Origin: Paraspadella gotoi
Taxonomy: Eukaryota > Chaetognatha
Direction: 5' to 3'
Assembly (NCBI GenBank): GCA_051294375.1
Contig: CM119269.1
Location: 460,272-524,271, forward strand
Length of the DNA: 64,000 bases
Shown here: positions 40,451-52,477 of the stretch, in pieces
Position numbering within the stretch: the first letter of the stretch is position 1
Layout: each line of letters opens with the position of its first letter
Made by a program: the position numbers and the translations under genes
The notes under the pieces: generated by a model
The model's database searches: none
What the model was told of the DNA's origin: nothing
What the model saw: only the letters and a program-made list of their open reading frames with translations

Positions 40451-41580
40451 TTTCAATTATGTTTTAATATTAAATTTAAGAACAGAAATGAGGCGCTTTT
40501 TAAAAATAATGCATTATTATTTTTTTTTTTTTTTAACTTTTAATTTCCGTTGATCTAAAAAAGAATCGATTGCTACGGGATGGAACCAAGACCCAATAAG
40601 TGAGACGCAATGACCAGTGCGAATCGCCAAGGCGTTCCTGTCAGCCAAGGGAACAATCTCCTATGCGCCAAATTGCAGTCAATCCATACAGAGAAGAAAC
40701 GAAGCAATGAAGGCAAATGGACGAGAACAGAATCCCGCCGATAATTTGAAATATTTTTACTTTAGATGTCAGAAAATCAATTGTCAATTTTATGTCTGAT
40801 CCGCTGTCAAACAAGTTTAACAAGACGTTAAGACCAATAAAATGGCTGACAAATCCATTTTTGATTTAAAAAAAAAGAAATGGTTCTTTGACGAAGAGAT
40901 GACGTCAATGTTTGGCTTTTTTAGAGTTTCATCAGCGATGTTAGGATGGGATAGAAATAAAAAAATTGATAAAAAAAAAAATACAAAGCAGTTTCTATTC
41001 ATTAATAAATATTTTGGTATTATTTCTGCAAATATTCCTGATGAATATTGACCATATCATGGCATGAAGGCATGGAGATTGGAGAAGGCATGGATACAAA
41101 ACATGAAACATGAGCGAAAGTGAATTGGTGAATGGTTATCACAATCAAGACAAAATAAGAATCTATTTAAAGATATAAACCCCCAAAAAAATCGAAATGA
41201 GCCAACTCTACTCTTAATTTTAAAATGTGATTGAATTAAATAGATTATTTTTCTTTCGGTTTTGTTCTTCTGAAAAAGAAAATGTTTTAGTTTTTTCCTC
41301 ATTCCTTCCAAAAACAAAAAAATAAAACTTCGGAACGAATGGAAAGAAAATTGAATTTTCTCTGAGTCAATGTATATATGGAAAAGAAGATCCTTTTTTG
41401 GGTTTCAGATCTAAATATATATTTTGATTTAATGAAAAACAAAATATTATACAAAACAGGGTCTATTTTTAAAAACTAAAAATTAATTATCACGTTTAAA
41501 CATGAACTGATTCTTTTTATACAATTCTAGAGGAAAGGAAAGAATTTTTGAAAATCTTTGAGTGGAATCCTAATCTGTGA
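40451..41580. other. AT-rich intergenic DNA
   Basis: No gene or domain-bearing frame was recognised. Confidence 0.4.
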
Positions 41581-41790
41581 TTCATTCAAGTGCGATGTCG
41601 CCGGAGGTTCACGCAGAGTCGCCGGTGTGGTAATTGGTTGGCGACTTCGCCAGGGCCCCCGCGGTGTCTCCAGTACCCTACTGGCGACCAGTATAAAATA
41701 TAAAAGTAGCGAATAAACGAAAGGCGGGAGTGAGAGGAGACGCTCGCGACTGACTTTGAGGCACGGGGATGAACGCCTTCGGCCTCGGCC
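41580..41790 (+). promoter_or_regulatory. GC-rich block with TATA-like motif, possible promoter or repeat
   Basis: A GC-rich island in AT-rich DNA. It contains the perfect inverted repeat TGGCGACTTCGCCA at about 41638-41651 and a TATAAAATATAAAAG motif at about 41692-41706. No gene follows. It could be the promoter end of a transposable element. Confidence 0.3.
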
Positions 41791-41798
41791 TCCGTGAC

Positions 41799-42073
41799 CA
41801 GGGGCGGCGAGAGGGGGGTTTCATTCGCCTCAGGCGGAGGGCCCGGGCCCGGGATGGCCCTGAGAAGAGAGATAAAAAGTAGGAAAGAAAGGAGAAAAAA
41901 TGAAGAAAAAAAGAAAAGAAGAAAAAAAAAGAAGAGGAGGCAGAAGTTTGAGCACTGGAACGATTCTCAAAGCAGAAAGTCGGTAATCGAAAACTAAAAA
42001 CTAAAATTATAGAGAGCAGGGAAGGGGCGGCCAGGGAGCCAGTGGGGGGCCCGCCATTTCTCTCGCCGCCCTG
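41799..42073. mobile_element. hAT-like MITE candidate
   Basis: A 275-bp segment with inverted ends CAGGGGCGGCGAGAG and CTCTCGCCGCCCTG. CAGGGGCGG termini are common in hAT-superfamily elements. The interior is A/G-rich with no coding frame. An 8-bp target duplication is not evident, which lowers confidence. Confidence 0.5.
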
Positions 42074-42295
42074 ACCCTAAGTCATCCATTCCCCCGGCAT
42101 GCGACATCGAACACCTAACCCAAGACCGGCCCTAATATAGACAAATATTAGAATTTTTTTATATTAAACGACAGCCTTAAACAAAGGAGTCTGACAGCAT
42201 AATTTTTAAAGAAATATGTTGTACAGTGTACACTTATTACATATTAAACCATTATATTTTTAGTTCAAATTCTGTGGCATTTATGTATTTATCTA

Positions 42296-42512
42296 TGGTG
42301 GACTAAAATCCACCAACTGTTCGTCAGCGGCCATTGGTGCGGAGGCAAGTCATTAACCCAAAGGTCCGGGTTCTAGCCCGTGGTCGTCTGGCAGTTACAC
42401 GCCTGTAACATGGTGTTACAGCCTGATCCGAAGCTCAGGGACTGCTTATATTGAACGGTTCTGTCACAACACATAATAATAATTACTGTCTCTTCAATCT
42501 GTATCTTTTGAG
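42296..42512 (+). mobile_element. SINE-like element
   Basis: Contains a pol III B-box match in GTCCGGGTTCTAGCCC and ends in AATAATAATTACTGTCTC. A minus-strand relative lies at 19835-19997. Length and B-box suggest a tRNA-derived SINE. Confidence 0.6.
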
Positions 42513-42517
42513 CTTAA

Positions 42518-44638
42518 AGAGATTTTGCATTAATTTTGCTACATAACATTCAGGAAGTAATGACCTCGAAAGAGAAGCTATAAAAAAAATAAATAATCAA
42601 TTGTAAATTTTTTTTCGACTGAATATTTTTTTCTCTGAGGCTACATTTCGTTCTTAAACTCATTTCATCTTGTACTGTTTCATCGAAACTTTTTTTTGTA
42701 CAACAGACAGAATTTTAACTTAATGCATCAATCCAATCACAAGTAATTGGTGATTAAAGCTAAGGTGGGACGGACAGACAGACGGACTAAAAATAAAATG
42801 GTGTATTGTTAGCGGTAGCCGACCAAATTCAAATTTTAATGGAACAGCATTAAACTAATCCATTATTGGTATAATTATTGTGTTAAATATTTTTGCAAAA
42901 ATGTTCCGAACCATGAGTAATTCGCTAATTTATAATGTCAAAAATTTTGGGGATATTTTAAGTTTTTTTTAATTGATTCTGATAGAGCTTAAAAGTTAAG
43001 CAAAAAATATAATTACAACTTTTTAAAATTTTGATGTCTTATTACTAAAAATTAGTAAAAACTGCTAAAATCATCGGATGATGATGATGATGATGATTTT
43101 TAAGGTTTTTCTCAATTTAAACCACTTATCATCAAAATATTGAAAAAAAATTGTACTTTGATTAAGATAACTTTTCATAAGCTATTTGAATCTGCTTTTA
43201 AAAATAAAAAATTGCCAAAAAATTTTGACATTTCTATCTATAATAAATATTAAAAAATTAATTACTAATACTTCTTGCCATTTTAGAAAAATTTTGCTCC
43301 ATTGAAAGTTTTCTCAGAAATGTATGAAGTTTCATTTGGAAAGGTTCCAAATCAAACTTCTGACCCACCCCATTGACGAAGTTTGGCTCTAGTATTGTGG
43401 CGGTATATTCACACCGCCTCACGTCCACCATCCTTCAGCCAAATCCATTGGCTCAGAGGGAAACACACCATCCCAGGACGTAGTGTTCCATCCACAGTCC
43501 TAACGACTTCCCTCTTCGTTGGCCAAAGCGAGACCGTCCTAGAGGTAACCGCGCCAGTGACTGGAGGCGTCATTAGGGTCGGAAGCCACAAAGCCAACAG
43601 TGAGATGCCCCATCCCAGTGGGCATCACAGGCAACCCGGCTGTTGCCATAGTTATTTATGTTTTTGTAGAACTTCTCAAACTCAATCAGAGCCATATTAA
43701 AAATTCAATTGTGTGAATATTCACAACACACTTTCAACGTTTATATAGATTGGTTTTAAATCTAGTTCGTTGTATTATGATTGTATGCCTTTAAAATTTA
43801 AATTAAATAAATTAAATTAAATAGTTCTTCCTCATTGAGATCATTGATGTGTCTTTCTGTTTAAAAGCTCTCAACCCAAATAATTTAAAAGTAACGAGTC
43901 AACATTCTTTCACTTTCAGGTTTGAGTAGATTAATGTTAAAGGGTGAAAAGTTAAAAGGTAAGTTTAAATCTTGTTCCAGCCGAATCCTTCCAATCCATC
44001 AGTCATGTGTCCAATTTCTTATCACCCCGATGCCGATGCAGCAGTTTTATTCGACTGCTCTGTTTTGCTTCGAAAAACCGGATCTTTTTAATTGAAGCGT
44101 AAATTAGACTCTTCACTTGAGTTCAGTCTAGAAGAGAAACTTAATTTTAAAGTAAAAATCATTAAGTAATTTAAGGGGATATATTTCGTATGGACCGTCG
44201 CCTAATGAAGGGATGACTAATTGACTAATTGACAATTGTCCATTACCAGATTACGTTAATTCTTTGGGCACATTAGTGGCGTGAGAGCTGAGATTAGTTC
44301 CACTTCGTAACTACATAGTCAATAGTCAGTCTTCCTGATTGGAATTCACAACTTCCCTGCATTCCATCAACGGATTTTCAAACCATACTTTTTAACAGGA
44401 TAATTTTTATTCGATTCTTAATCCTTTTTTAATTTAATCTTGCGAAACCAGTTTGTCGGCGTCATTATAAACTCTGCGGTCTGAGGCATTCTTCCCCAAA
44501 TAGGGCGTCATCGTCTCTTTTTGGAGGAATCGGGCGGAGAAGCACCTATGCAGGGAGAGAAAAAAGTGGTTTGGTCGCTTTCTTTCGCAATGTCGCATTA
44601 ACTCTTTCTTCTTCTCTCTCTTCTCCTCTCTCTCTCTC

Positions 44639-44696
<58 letters not shown>

Positions 44697-44796
44697 CCCT
44701 TTCGCTCGTATGACTTTTTTCATAATGACAGGATCTCTATTTTCAGAGCCGAAATTCCGTAACAAAATGACGGAGAACGCGCGTTAGAGCCGTAGA
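42518..44796. repeat. Duplicated segment, first copy
   Basis: Starts AGAGATTTTGCATTAATTTT and ends near GAGCCGTAG. It is repeated at 44836-46376 at high identity with many one-base differences, apart from the 845-bp insert at 42808-43652 and a region near 44170 that differs. Its right end is the N gap. The copies probably represent two haplotypes joined end to end. Confidence 0.75.
42808..43652. mobile_element. 845-bp insertion with TATT duplication
   Basis: Present in the first copy and absent from the second. TATT flanks it at 42804-42807 and 43653-43656, while the second copy has a single TATT (45114 region). The insert starts GTTAGCGGTAGCCGACC, carries the dispersed AT-rich repeat (42970-43215), and ends GC-rich with GTTGCCATAGT. 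No coding frame or clear inverted ends; the class is unknown. Confidence 0.65.
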
Positions 44797-44810
44797 ATCT
44801 CTCTCTTGGG

Positions 44811-44835
44811 NNNNNNNNNNNNNNNNNNNNNNNNN
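44811..44835. other. Assembly gap (25 N)
   Basis: 25 Ns between the two copies of the duplicated segment. Confidence 0.99.
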
Positions 44836-46184
44836 AGAGATTTTGCATTAATTTTGCTACATAACATTCAGGAAGAGAAACTATAAAAAAATAAATAATC
44901 AATTGTAACATTTTTTTTTGACTGAATATTTTTTTCTCTGAGGCTACATAGCGTCTTAAACTCATTTCATCTTGTACTGTTTTCATCCGAAACTTTTTTT
45001 TGTACCCACAGGACAAATTATACTTAATGCATCAATTCCAATTCGACCAGTTTAAATTGGTGATTAAAGCTAAGGTGGGACGGACAGACGGACGGACTAA
45101 AAATAGAATGGTGTATTTATGTTTTTGTAGAACTTCTCAAACTCAATCAGAGCCATATTAAAAATTCAATTTGGTGTGAATATTCCATCACACTTTCAAC
45201 GTTTATATAGATTGGTTTTAAATCTAGTTCGTTGTATTATGATTGTATGCCTTTAAAATTTAAATTAAATAAATTAAATTAAATAGATCTTCCTCATCGA
45301 GTCATCATTTGATGTCTTTTCTGTTTAAAAGCTCTCGACCCAAATAATTTAAAAGTAACGAGTCAACATTCTTTCAACTTTCAGGTTTGAGTAGATTAAT
45401 GTTAAAGGGTGAAAAGTTAAAAGGTAAGTTTAAATCTTGTTTCCAGCCGGATCCTTCCAATCCATCAGTCATGTGTCCAATTTCTTATCACCGCGATGCC
45501 GATGCAGCAGTTTTATTCGACTGCTCTGTTTTGCTTTCGAAAAAACCGGATCTTTTTTAATTGAAGCGTAAATTAGACTCTTCACTTGAGTTCAGTCTAG
45601 AAAGAGAAACTTAAGTTTTAAAGTAAAATCATTTAGTAATTGAAAAGGGACGTGGTTGGCGTCGCAGATCCCTTTTTCCATCCCACCTTGGCGCATGGGA
45701 TTGTTGGGAGGGCGGGGGTGTCCATTTTCTTTAAGGGTGGCGTGGTTTTTGTAAGGGCCGTCGCCTAATGAAGGGATGACTAATTGACTAATTGACAATT
45801 GTCCATTACCAAGATTACGTTAATTCTTTGGGGCACATTAGTGGCGTGAGAGCTGAAGATTAGTTCCACTTCGTAACTACATAGTCAATAGTCAGTCTTC
45901 CTGATTGGAATTCACAACTTTCCCTGCATTCCATCAACGGATTTTCAAACCATACTTTTTAACCAGGATTTAATTTTATTTCGGATTCTTAATTCTCTTT
46001 TTTATTTAATCTTGCGAAACCAGTTTGTCGGCGTATTATAAACTCTGCGGTCTTGAGGCATTCTTCCCCAAATAGGGCGTCATCGTCTCTTTTTGGAGGA
46101 ATCGGGCGGAGAAGCACCTAATGCAGGGAGAGAAAAAAGTGGTTTGGTCGCTTTTCTTCGCAATGTCGCATTAACTCTTTTCTT

Positions 46185-46236
<52 letters not shown>

Positions 46237-46238
46237 CT

Positions 46239-46281
<43 letters not shown>

Positions 46282-46376
46282 TTCGCTCGTATGACTTTTT
46301 TCATAATGACAGGATCTCTATTTTCAGAGCGAAATTCCGTAACAAAATAGACGGAGAACGGCGCTTAGAGCCGTAG
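44836..46376. repeat. Duplicated segment, second copy
   Basis: Matches 42518-44796 without the 845-bp insert. It also holds about 85 extra bases at roughly 45645-45755 (GGACGTGGTTGGCGTCGCAG onward) that the first copy lacks. This copy continues directly into the filament gene promoter. (CT)n arrays lie at 46190-46280 here and at about 44600-44695 in the first copy. Confidence 0.75.
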
Positions 46377-46514
46377 CGAATTCCCGGGGTGAAGAAGCAA
46401 ATCGGTGGAACCGGCGTCGGCTGAAGGGAATCTCGTGAAACTCGTTTCTTTGGGGGGCCCCTCGGTCCCCTCGGCCCGGGTCTCCCTCCTCAAAAAGCGT
46501 CCCTCTCGCCGAGG

Positions 46515-46545
46515 ATATAAAAGAGGACCCTCGCCGGGGATCCCC
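46515..46545 (+). promoter_or_regulatory. TATA promoter of the intermediate filament gene
   Basis: GATATAAAAGAGG at about 46514-46526 is a good TATA box in a GC-rich setting. A likely 5' UTR exon ends at CAAAAAAA|GTAAGAAC (about 46687). The UTR intron ends at TTAATAG (about 46769), 28 bases before the ATG. Confidence 0.6.
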
Positions 46546-46796
46546 GCGGTCCTTTTCCGAAAAGCTCAACATCGCGCGCGCGTCTTTTCGCTCCTCCCTA
46601 ATTTTTTCAATTTTCGTGATCCCGAGGGTCTTACTCGCAAGACAACGACGGTCACTTCGTTACGACGTAATTTGAGTCGCAAAAAAAGTAAGAACCCCCC
46701 AATCACTAATTTTCCCAATGATCGATATTTACGAGGTAATGTTTTAAAAAAACTAAACTTTTCCTTAATAGCACTTCTTGCATCGCTATCGAAAAA

Positions 46797-49328
46797 ATGA
46801 GTTACGCTCAATCTCAATCCTACTCCGTCTCCTCCTCATCCGGCGGCGGCGGCGGCGGCGGCGGCGGCTCGGTGCAGATGAGCATGAGCGGCGGAGGCGG
46901 CGGCTCATCCGGCTTCTCTTCCATGAGCGGAGGAAGAGGTGATGTTTCCTTGTCCAGCTCCAGGAAGGTAAGTAATCCTCATCCACTTCTTCTTAAAGTT
47001 GCCCCAAATGACGGAGGTAACCCTCAATCCTTATTTACAGACGGACATTACCCGTACTAGTGGCTCCAGAGGCGGCGGCGGTGGGCAATCGATGCTGATG
47101 GCCCTTTCCTCCCTCGGCGGGGTGAGTCCATTTCGTGAACTAGTATTTGTTAGAAAATCGTGATTCTGACTTCCATCGCGATTGCTTTTTCAGGGTACGG
47201 CTGCCTACGCGGGAACTCACGATCTTGGAAGCAATCCGACTTCCGTCATTGCCAACCGGCAGAGGTTAATTTTCCAGAATGAAATCGTTGTTAATAATTC
47301 TTTCATAGCTAATTTTCTTTTAAAACGGCTTTTAGGGAGAAGCATGACTTGGAGGACTTGAACAAGAAGCTGGCCGATTACATCTCCAGCGTGGGCTATT
47401 ACAAGGCCAAGGTCAAGGAACAGGAGCAAATCATTGCCAATTTCAAGGGTGAGTCAATAAAGCGAAAAAAAAGTTATAAGACGACTATAAATGATATTTA
47501 TTTCAATCTCTCGCTTTCTCAGGCAAGTTCGAATCGATGGAAGCCAACCTCCGCGCCATCTACGATCCCGAGATGGAGAATCTGCGCGGAACCATCGACG
47601 CCACGGCGCGGGAGAAGGCGCAGGTCGAACTCAAGGTGGAGACTCTGGAAAACCTCTACAAGGACTTTCGCTCCAAGTAAGTTTTTGTCTCTTAATCTTT
47701 CCTCGCGTCAGATAAATTGCATTAGTCTTAACTCATTAATCAATTGCTGCGTCCAGGTACGAGGCTGAGCTCTCGGCCCACGAAGTGACGCGCGCCTCTG
47801 TTCCTAAACTCCAGCGTGAGCTTTCGGAAAAGGATGCTCAAATCGATTTCTTGGCTAAGACGCTTTCCAGCCTGGAACCACAAGTAGGTTTCTCAAATAT
47901 GATTTCGTTACAATCGTAATTATTGCGTATAATTAAAACACGTCTCGCATTGCACCGCGCGATGTGAAGAAATGAAAGGTTTCTAATATTCTTTTTTTTT
48001 TACCGAATTTATTACTTGGTTGGTTCGCGAGACCAAAAACAATTTTTCATCAAGACAGTCGATGGTACGAGAAAGATCTCGACATTTCCGCTCTTTAAAA
48101 CTTTCTTCTCTCGTCTTCTTCACCGCTCCCTCAACCATCAGGTGGGGGCGCTCAAGTCGCAGATCTCGACTTATCAGAAAGAGTCTATCGACGCGAAGAT
48201 GGGCGCCGACGCTGAGATCGTCCGTCGCGTGGAACTCGAGTCCAAACTCGTCACCAAGGAGGAAGAGATCGCGTTCCTCAAGAGGCTCTACGAGGAGGTG
48301 AGGTTTTTTTTTGAGAGTAAGTTCAGTCAACCGCTTCTTTCTCTCCACGGCGTTTGGGAATTTTCGCTTGACTTTAATTTTTCCCGCCTCGATCTATTTT
48401 TTAACTTGGCAAAAAAACTCATCGGCTTTTTTCGCAGACTCATTTATCAACGGCAATGTTTTGTCGGACCTTTTTCACGTATTACCCTGACTCAATTTTT
48501 TTCTAACTATGATTTCTTCTTTTTTTTCCTTTGGTTTTTACGTCGTTTTGTTTTGATAGTTTTGTTTTGATATTTTAAAAATAAATTTGTCGCTGATCAC
48601 AACTTCGTAATAACTTCAGAAACTACGCATGGCTTTGGATTTGGACATGGACTCCGCCGACGTGCAAGCCATCTACTCCAAGGAGTTGGGCAACGCGCTT
48701 TGCGACATCCGCGCCGAATACCAGGCTCAGCTGGAGGCTATTCGCCAGGGCGGCGGCGACGATTCCTGGTCAGAAATTTTGGACATTATCGAGGCGCCAG
48801 CGAAAGCTAACAATCCTTCTATCCTCCGTTTTCCCTTTTCTTCCCGTTCAGGTATCAACAAAGGTTCAACGCTATGATGCAAACTTCGGAGAAGCAGGGT
48901 CGCGAACTGGTCATGGCCAAGGAAGAGGTCGTCAAGGCCAAAACCAAGTATTCCGAGGCCGTGCAAAGCACTGGAGCCATGAGGAACGAGGTAGGTCGCC
49001 GAAAGAAAGGTTTCCCCCTTTTTCTTTTTCTTTTCTTTTCTTTTCTTTTATGATCACTCGATTCTCTTCTCTTTGTCAGATCGCTTCCCTCAAAGCGATG
49101 GTCGATGATCTCCAGTCCGCCATGGAAGAGGAGAAGAAGGCTCACTCGGTCGCCATTGGCGACCGCGATGCCCAGTGCGTCGAGTACAAGAAGCAGATCG
49201 CCGCCCACATCATGGAACTTAAGGGACTGATGGACATCAAATTGGGTCTCGACACCCAGATCGCCGAGTACCGAAGGCTCTTGCTGTCCGAGGAGACCAG
49301 GTTGAACAGCGAAACAATTAATAAATAG
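46797..49328 (+). CDS. Tailless intermediate filament protein (10 coding exons)
   Basis: Coding exons are 46797-46967, 47041-47121, 47194-47264, 47336-47448, 47523-47676, 47757-47883, 48142-48297, 48620-48768, 48852-48990 and 49080-49328; all phases agree, giving 469 residues. The head is Ser/Gly-rich with a Gly9 run. The rod begins near NRQREKHDLEDLNKKLADY. Coil 1B is about 143 residues, the lamin-type length. The rod ends with the conserved helix termination motif IAEYRRLLLSEETRL. The protein then stops after NSETINK, with no tail, nuclear localisation signal or CaaX box, so it is probably a cytoplasmic filament protein. AATAAA at about 49350 supports an end here. A donor-like GTTGAA at 49301 could skip the stop and join a downstream tail. 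Confidence 0.9.
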
Positions 49329-49374
49329 CAGATGAGAAAAGAAACAAAATAATAAACCAAAGATAACATAAAAA

Positions 49375-49447
49375 GTTGCTGTTGGTTAAGAAAGAAAGAA
49401 AATAGAAAGAAAGAGAAAGAAAAAGAAAGAAAGAGAGAAGAAAGAAA

Positions 49448-49480
<33 letters not shown>

Positions 49481-49520
49481 AAAGAAAGAAAGAAAGAAAG
49501 AAAAGAAAAATAAAAAAAGT
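49375..49520. repeat. (GAAA)n microsatellite
   Basis: An imperfect AAAG/AAAGA repeat directly after the filament gene. Confidence 0.85.
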
Positions 49521-49639
49521 TTAAAAAAAGTATATATATAGAAATGTATATAAAATTTAAAATATGAGATCAACAAAGTTTCAATTTTTTTACATCGAGC
49601 TTATCACTCCTGCTCACATTCGCCCCCAATATTAAAGAA

Positions 49640-49801
49640 TGCGCGGGAAACCGGTTCGGCCGGCGGCGGCGGCGGCGCCGTCACCATGCAATCTAGCAGC
49701 TCGACCTTCAGCAGCAGCGGCGGCGGGAGCAGCGAATGTCTAGCGGCGGCGGGAGCAGCGGATTCTCCAGCGGTTCCACCATGTCGCAGTCTTCTTCAGC
49801 A
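49640..49801 (+). CDS. Second filament head-like exon, frame-shifted
   Basis: Reads AGGGGGAVTMQSSSSTFSSS then GGGSS; after a one-base shift near 49733 it reads MSSGGGSSGFSSGSTMSQSS and then a strong donor (GTAAGT at 49802). Both halves closely resemble the head of the filament protein at 46797 (GGGGGSVQMSMSGGGGGSSG, then FSSMSGG). It looks like a duplicated head exon. A one-base loss in a Gly codon would explain the shift. Start ATGs at 49686 or 49736 are possible. The end phase (0 or 2) does not match the phase 1 needed by either downstream acceptor, so the gene model stays open. Confidence 0.5.
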
Positions 49802-49984
49802 GTAAGTTCTTTTTTCATTGCCAATGTCATGGAAGGGGAGGAAGAAAGTTTTAGTTTTTTTTTTAACGCGAGGAGAATTTTATTTGCAATATAAAGTGAT
49901 TTAGTAATAGTATCTTTCGTTTTCAACCCGGGCTCTAGCAGAAATATGCGTCGTTGGCTGGTTATTTATCGACTCTTTCATTTA

Positions 49985-49994
49985 ATCTTCAGAG

Positions 49995-50087
<93 letters not shown>

Positions 50088-50100
50088 TTCTCTCTTATAT
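49985..50100. repeat. (CT)n microsatellite
   Basis: A long interrupted CT array in the intergenic or intronic stretch 49802-50584, which otherwise holds no recognisable gene. Confidence 0.9.
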
Positions 50101-50584
50101 CTCTATCTCTTCTCCTCTGGCATGCACACCCATTCCGCTCAAGCTCTCTTAAAAAAATCCGTTTCACGACCAATTATATTCTCCTTGATCGAGCAAACCG
50201 TTCTTTTAACATCCGCTTCATCAAAAAGCACTTTAAGGCACACACACGCACACACACCAATTGAATTTCCAGTTTTCACGATCGATATTCCAAATCGGGT
50301 TACGTCGATCCTCGCCAACCGGTTTTCCGAGTCGTCCACCTTTTGAAGCGCTTCGAGGATCGTAAATCTCCTTTCCTTTCCAACCCTGGCTTCGGTGGTC
50401 GCCGGTGGCGGAAGAATCAGTATCCATTACCGGTGTAGCGATAATTACTAATAACCTAAAATCGTAGCATGGGGTGAACTCCAGCCTGAAGGAATGGAAG
50501 CGATGAAATATGCCCCTTTGCTTCCTATCTCCCTCTCTCTCTCTCTCTTCGTCTTCTCTATCTCTCTTCCTCTCTCGTACCCAG

Positions 50585-51054
50585 GCTGGAGTTCCTCCAC
50601 GGTGACCACATCCACCTATCGCGGGGCTTCTGCGGCCGAGCGCGACCACTACATGCGAGTTTTCCGCCACTTCGACCGCAACGGAAACGGCATCGACGTC
50701 AACGAGATGAAGACCGTCCTGGATTGGGCCGACGATCAGAGCTTCGGCGGACGCGCCCGACGCAACGCCTCCGACGAATATTGCCGCAGCCTCATGGCGA
50801 CCGGAGACGCGGACTCGAGCGGAAGCCTCGATTTCGAGGAATTCCTCAAACTCATGATTTTTGAGAAAAAATTCAACCTGATGAGGTCGTTCCGGTCGGC
50901 CGACGTGGGGGGCAAGGGCTACCTAACTGAGCAAGAGGTGGTGGTCGGACTCAGGTCCGCCGGTTACGAAGTCGCCGACACCGCGGACCTGCTCCGAAAC
51001 GCCGTCCACGAAGACGGCAAAGTCCGATACGAGGACTTTGTTCGCAATCTTTAA
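50585..51054 (+). CDS. EF-hand protein or terminal EF-hand exon
   Basis: The exon starts at a strong acceptor (polypyrimidine, CCCAG) in phase 1 as xGC-TGG-AGT and ends with TAA, followed by AATAAATAAA signals. It encodes about 155 residues with four EF-hand-like units. EF1 is DRNGNGIDVNE, one residue short of the 12-residue loop. EF2 is a perfect DADSSGSLDFEE. EF3 (DVGGKGYLTEQE) and EF4 (HEDGKVRYED) are degenerate. Spacing recalls calmodulin-like or penta-EF (calpain small subunit-like) proteins. The N-terminal STVTTSTYRGAS is Ser/Thr-rich like the filament linkers. No upstream in-frame ATG lies in exonic sequence, so it must be spliced to an earlier exon, perhaps that at 49640-49801. Only EF2 clearly binds calcium by motif. 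Confidence 0.75.
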
Positions 51055-52441
51055 AATAGAATAGAAAATAGATAAATGAATAAATAAATCAATAAATAAA
51101 AATACGGGTTAAAGCAGATTTAGAAGGCACTTTTTGACACGGCAAATTTTCACAATTCCTTCTTGATCAGTTTTGTTTTTTTGTCTATTGTTTTTCGGAT
51201 TTTTTTTTTATAATAAAAATACATTGGATCGGATAATACTTTTTTCCTTATAAAAAGTATACCTACTAAGCACCTTATGTTGGTAGAGAGATTTTTATTA
51301 ACTAGCTTCTACTTTCTTTCATACAACTTTTTTTTCTTCCTTATTAAATAATTTTTTGATTCGTAATTAAGGAGAGTCGAGGCAAAAAAGGAAAAAAAAA
51401 AAGCGAAGGGAAAAAAATCAGTTACGCGGGAAAGATTTTCGGTCTTTGCTCAAGGAATGTAGCTGAGCAACTTTAGACGAGCACGAAATAAAATAAAAAT
51501 TAAAATAATTTCTTTCTCTTCGTCACTTATTTTTTTTAATTCTCCCGATTTTCAAGTTTTGAGCGAGAGTTAAAAATCCTAAGATAACGCCGCCCCCTTT
51601 TGGCCTGAAGCTTCCTAAATATCGCAAAAGATGATTTCCACTCGCTCATTAACCCCTCCCTACCCTTTTTGGTTCCATTTATATCTTGCCCCTACGCGAA
51701 ATCCCTGCAAACCCACTTGATAACGCCCTTCTCACTTTGAAGCGGAAAATGGGACAGTCGGAGATCCAGGGCGGCGGCGGGTCCGAATATGTCTCGGCCA
51801 CTTTCGTCCTCTTCGGGACAAAGTTTGTGTTTTGTTATTCGTCACCCGGAGATATTCCGCGCCCTTCCTTGTTCGATTGCTCCCTCGCGATTCGTTTAGT
51901 TGTAGAAATTACATTTTATCGAGCTACCTTTTTTTATCGAAATCAGTTTATTCCCGTGCCACATAAAATTATTTTGAAAAGGCCGCAGGCTGAGACTTAT
52001 TGTTGATTAATTTTAAGTAATTGAGCATATCTCTTCTGGGGGATCTCCAGTGCCCGAATTTTGATAAAAGGCTCATTCCGCGAAGGGATGGCTCGAAAAG
52101 TGTTTAATATATATACGACGAATAAAAAAAGGATTTAACAAAATTCAAGTATAATTATATAAAGAAAAAGGAAGATTTTTTTTAATGCTTTAATTTTTAG
52201 TTTAATTTATTTTTTAATTTGTTTAATTATATTTAATTTTGTTAAATTCTTATTGTTGGGCCTTATTTCTTCGTCTAACTACTGGAGTTTTTTTCTCTCT
52301 GGTAGAAAAGATCTGACCCGACGTCGCGACCCAAAGTGAACGCATTCTCCGACTTTAAAAGTCGGGGTGATTGCGTCACAACCCTCCTTTTCACATCTTT
52401 TTTTTTCTCACTGACAAATTCGTAACGTTTTCGATTTACAG
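51055..52441. other. Intergenic or intronic DNA with a possible small exon
   Basis: Mostly AT-rich. A short frame from ATG 51749 (MGQSEIQGGGGSEYVSATF) has a Gly/Ser flavour like the filament linkers and a weak TATA-like TTTATATC at about 51676. It could be a first exon of the lamin-tail transcript. Support is weak. Confidence 0.3.
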
Positions 52442-52477
52442 TGTCCAGCAGCGGAGGGTCTGGCGCATCAGCAAGCG
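52442..52477 (+). CDS. Ser/Gly linker micro-exon before the lamin tail
   Basis: A 36-base exon between TTTACAG and GGTATT encodes SSSGGSGASAS, starting and ending in phase 1. It joins in frame to the lamin-tail exon at 53730. It needs the same incoming phase as the EF-hand exon, consistent with the two being alternative 3' choices of one upstream donor. Confidence 0.5.
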
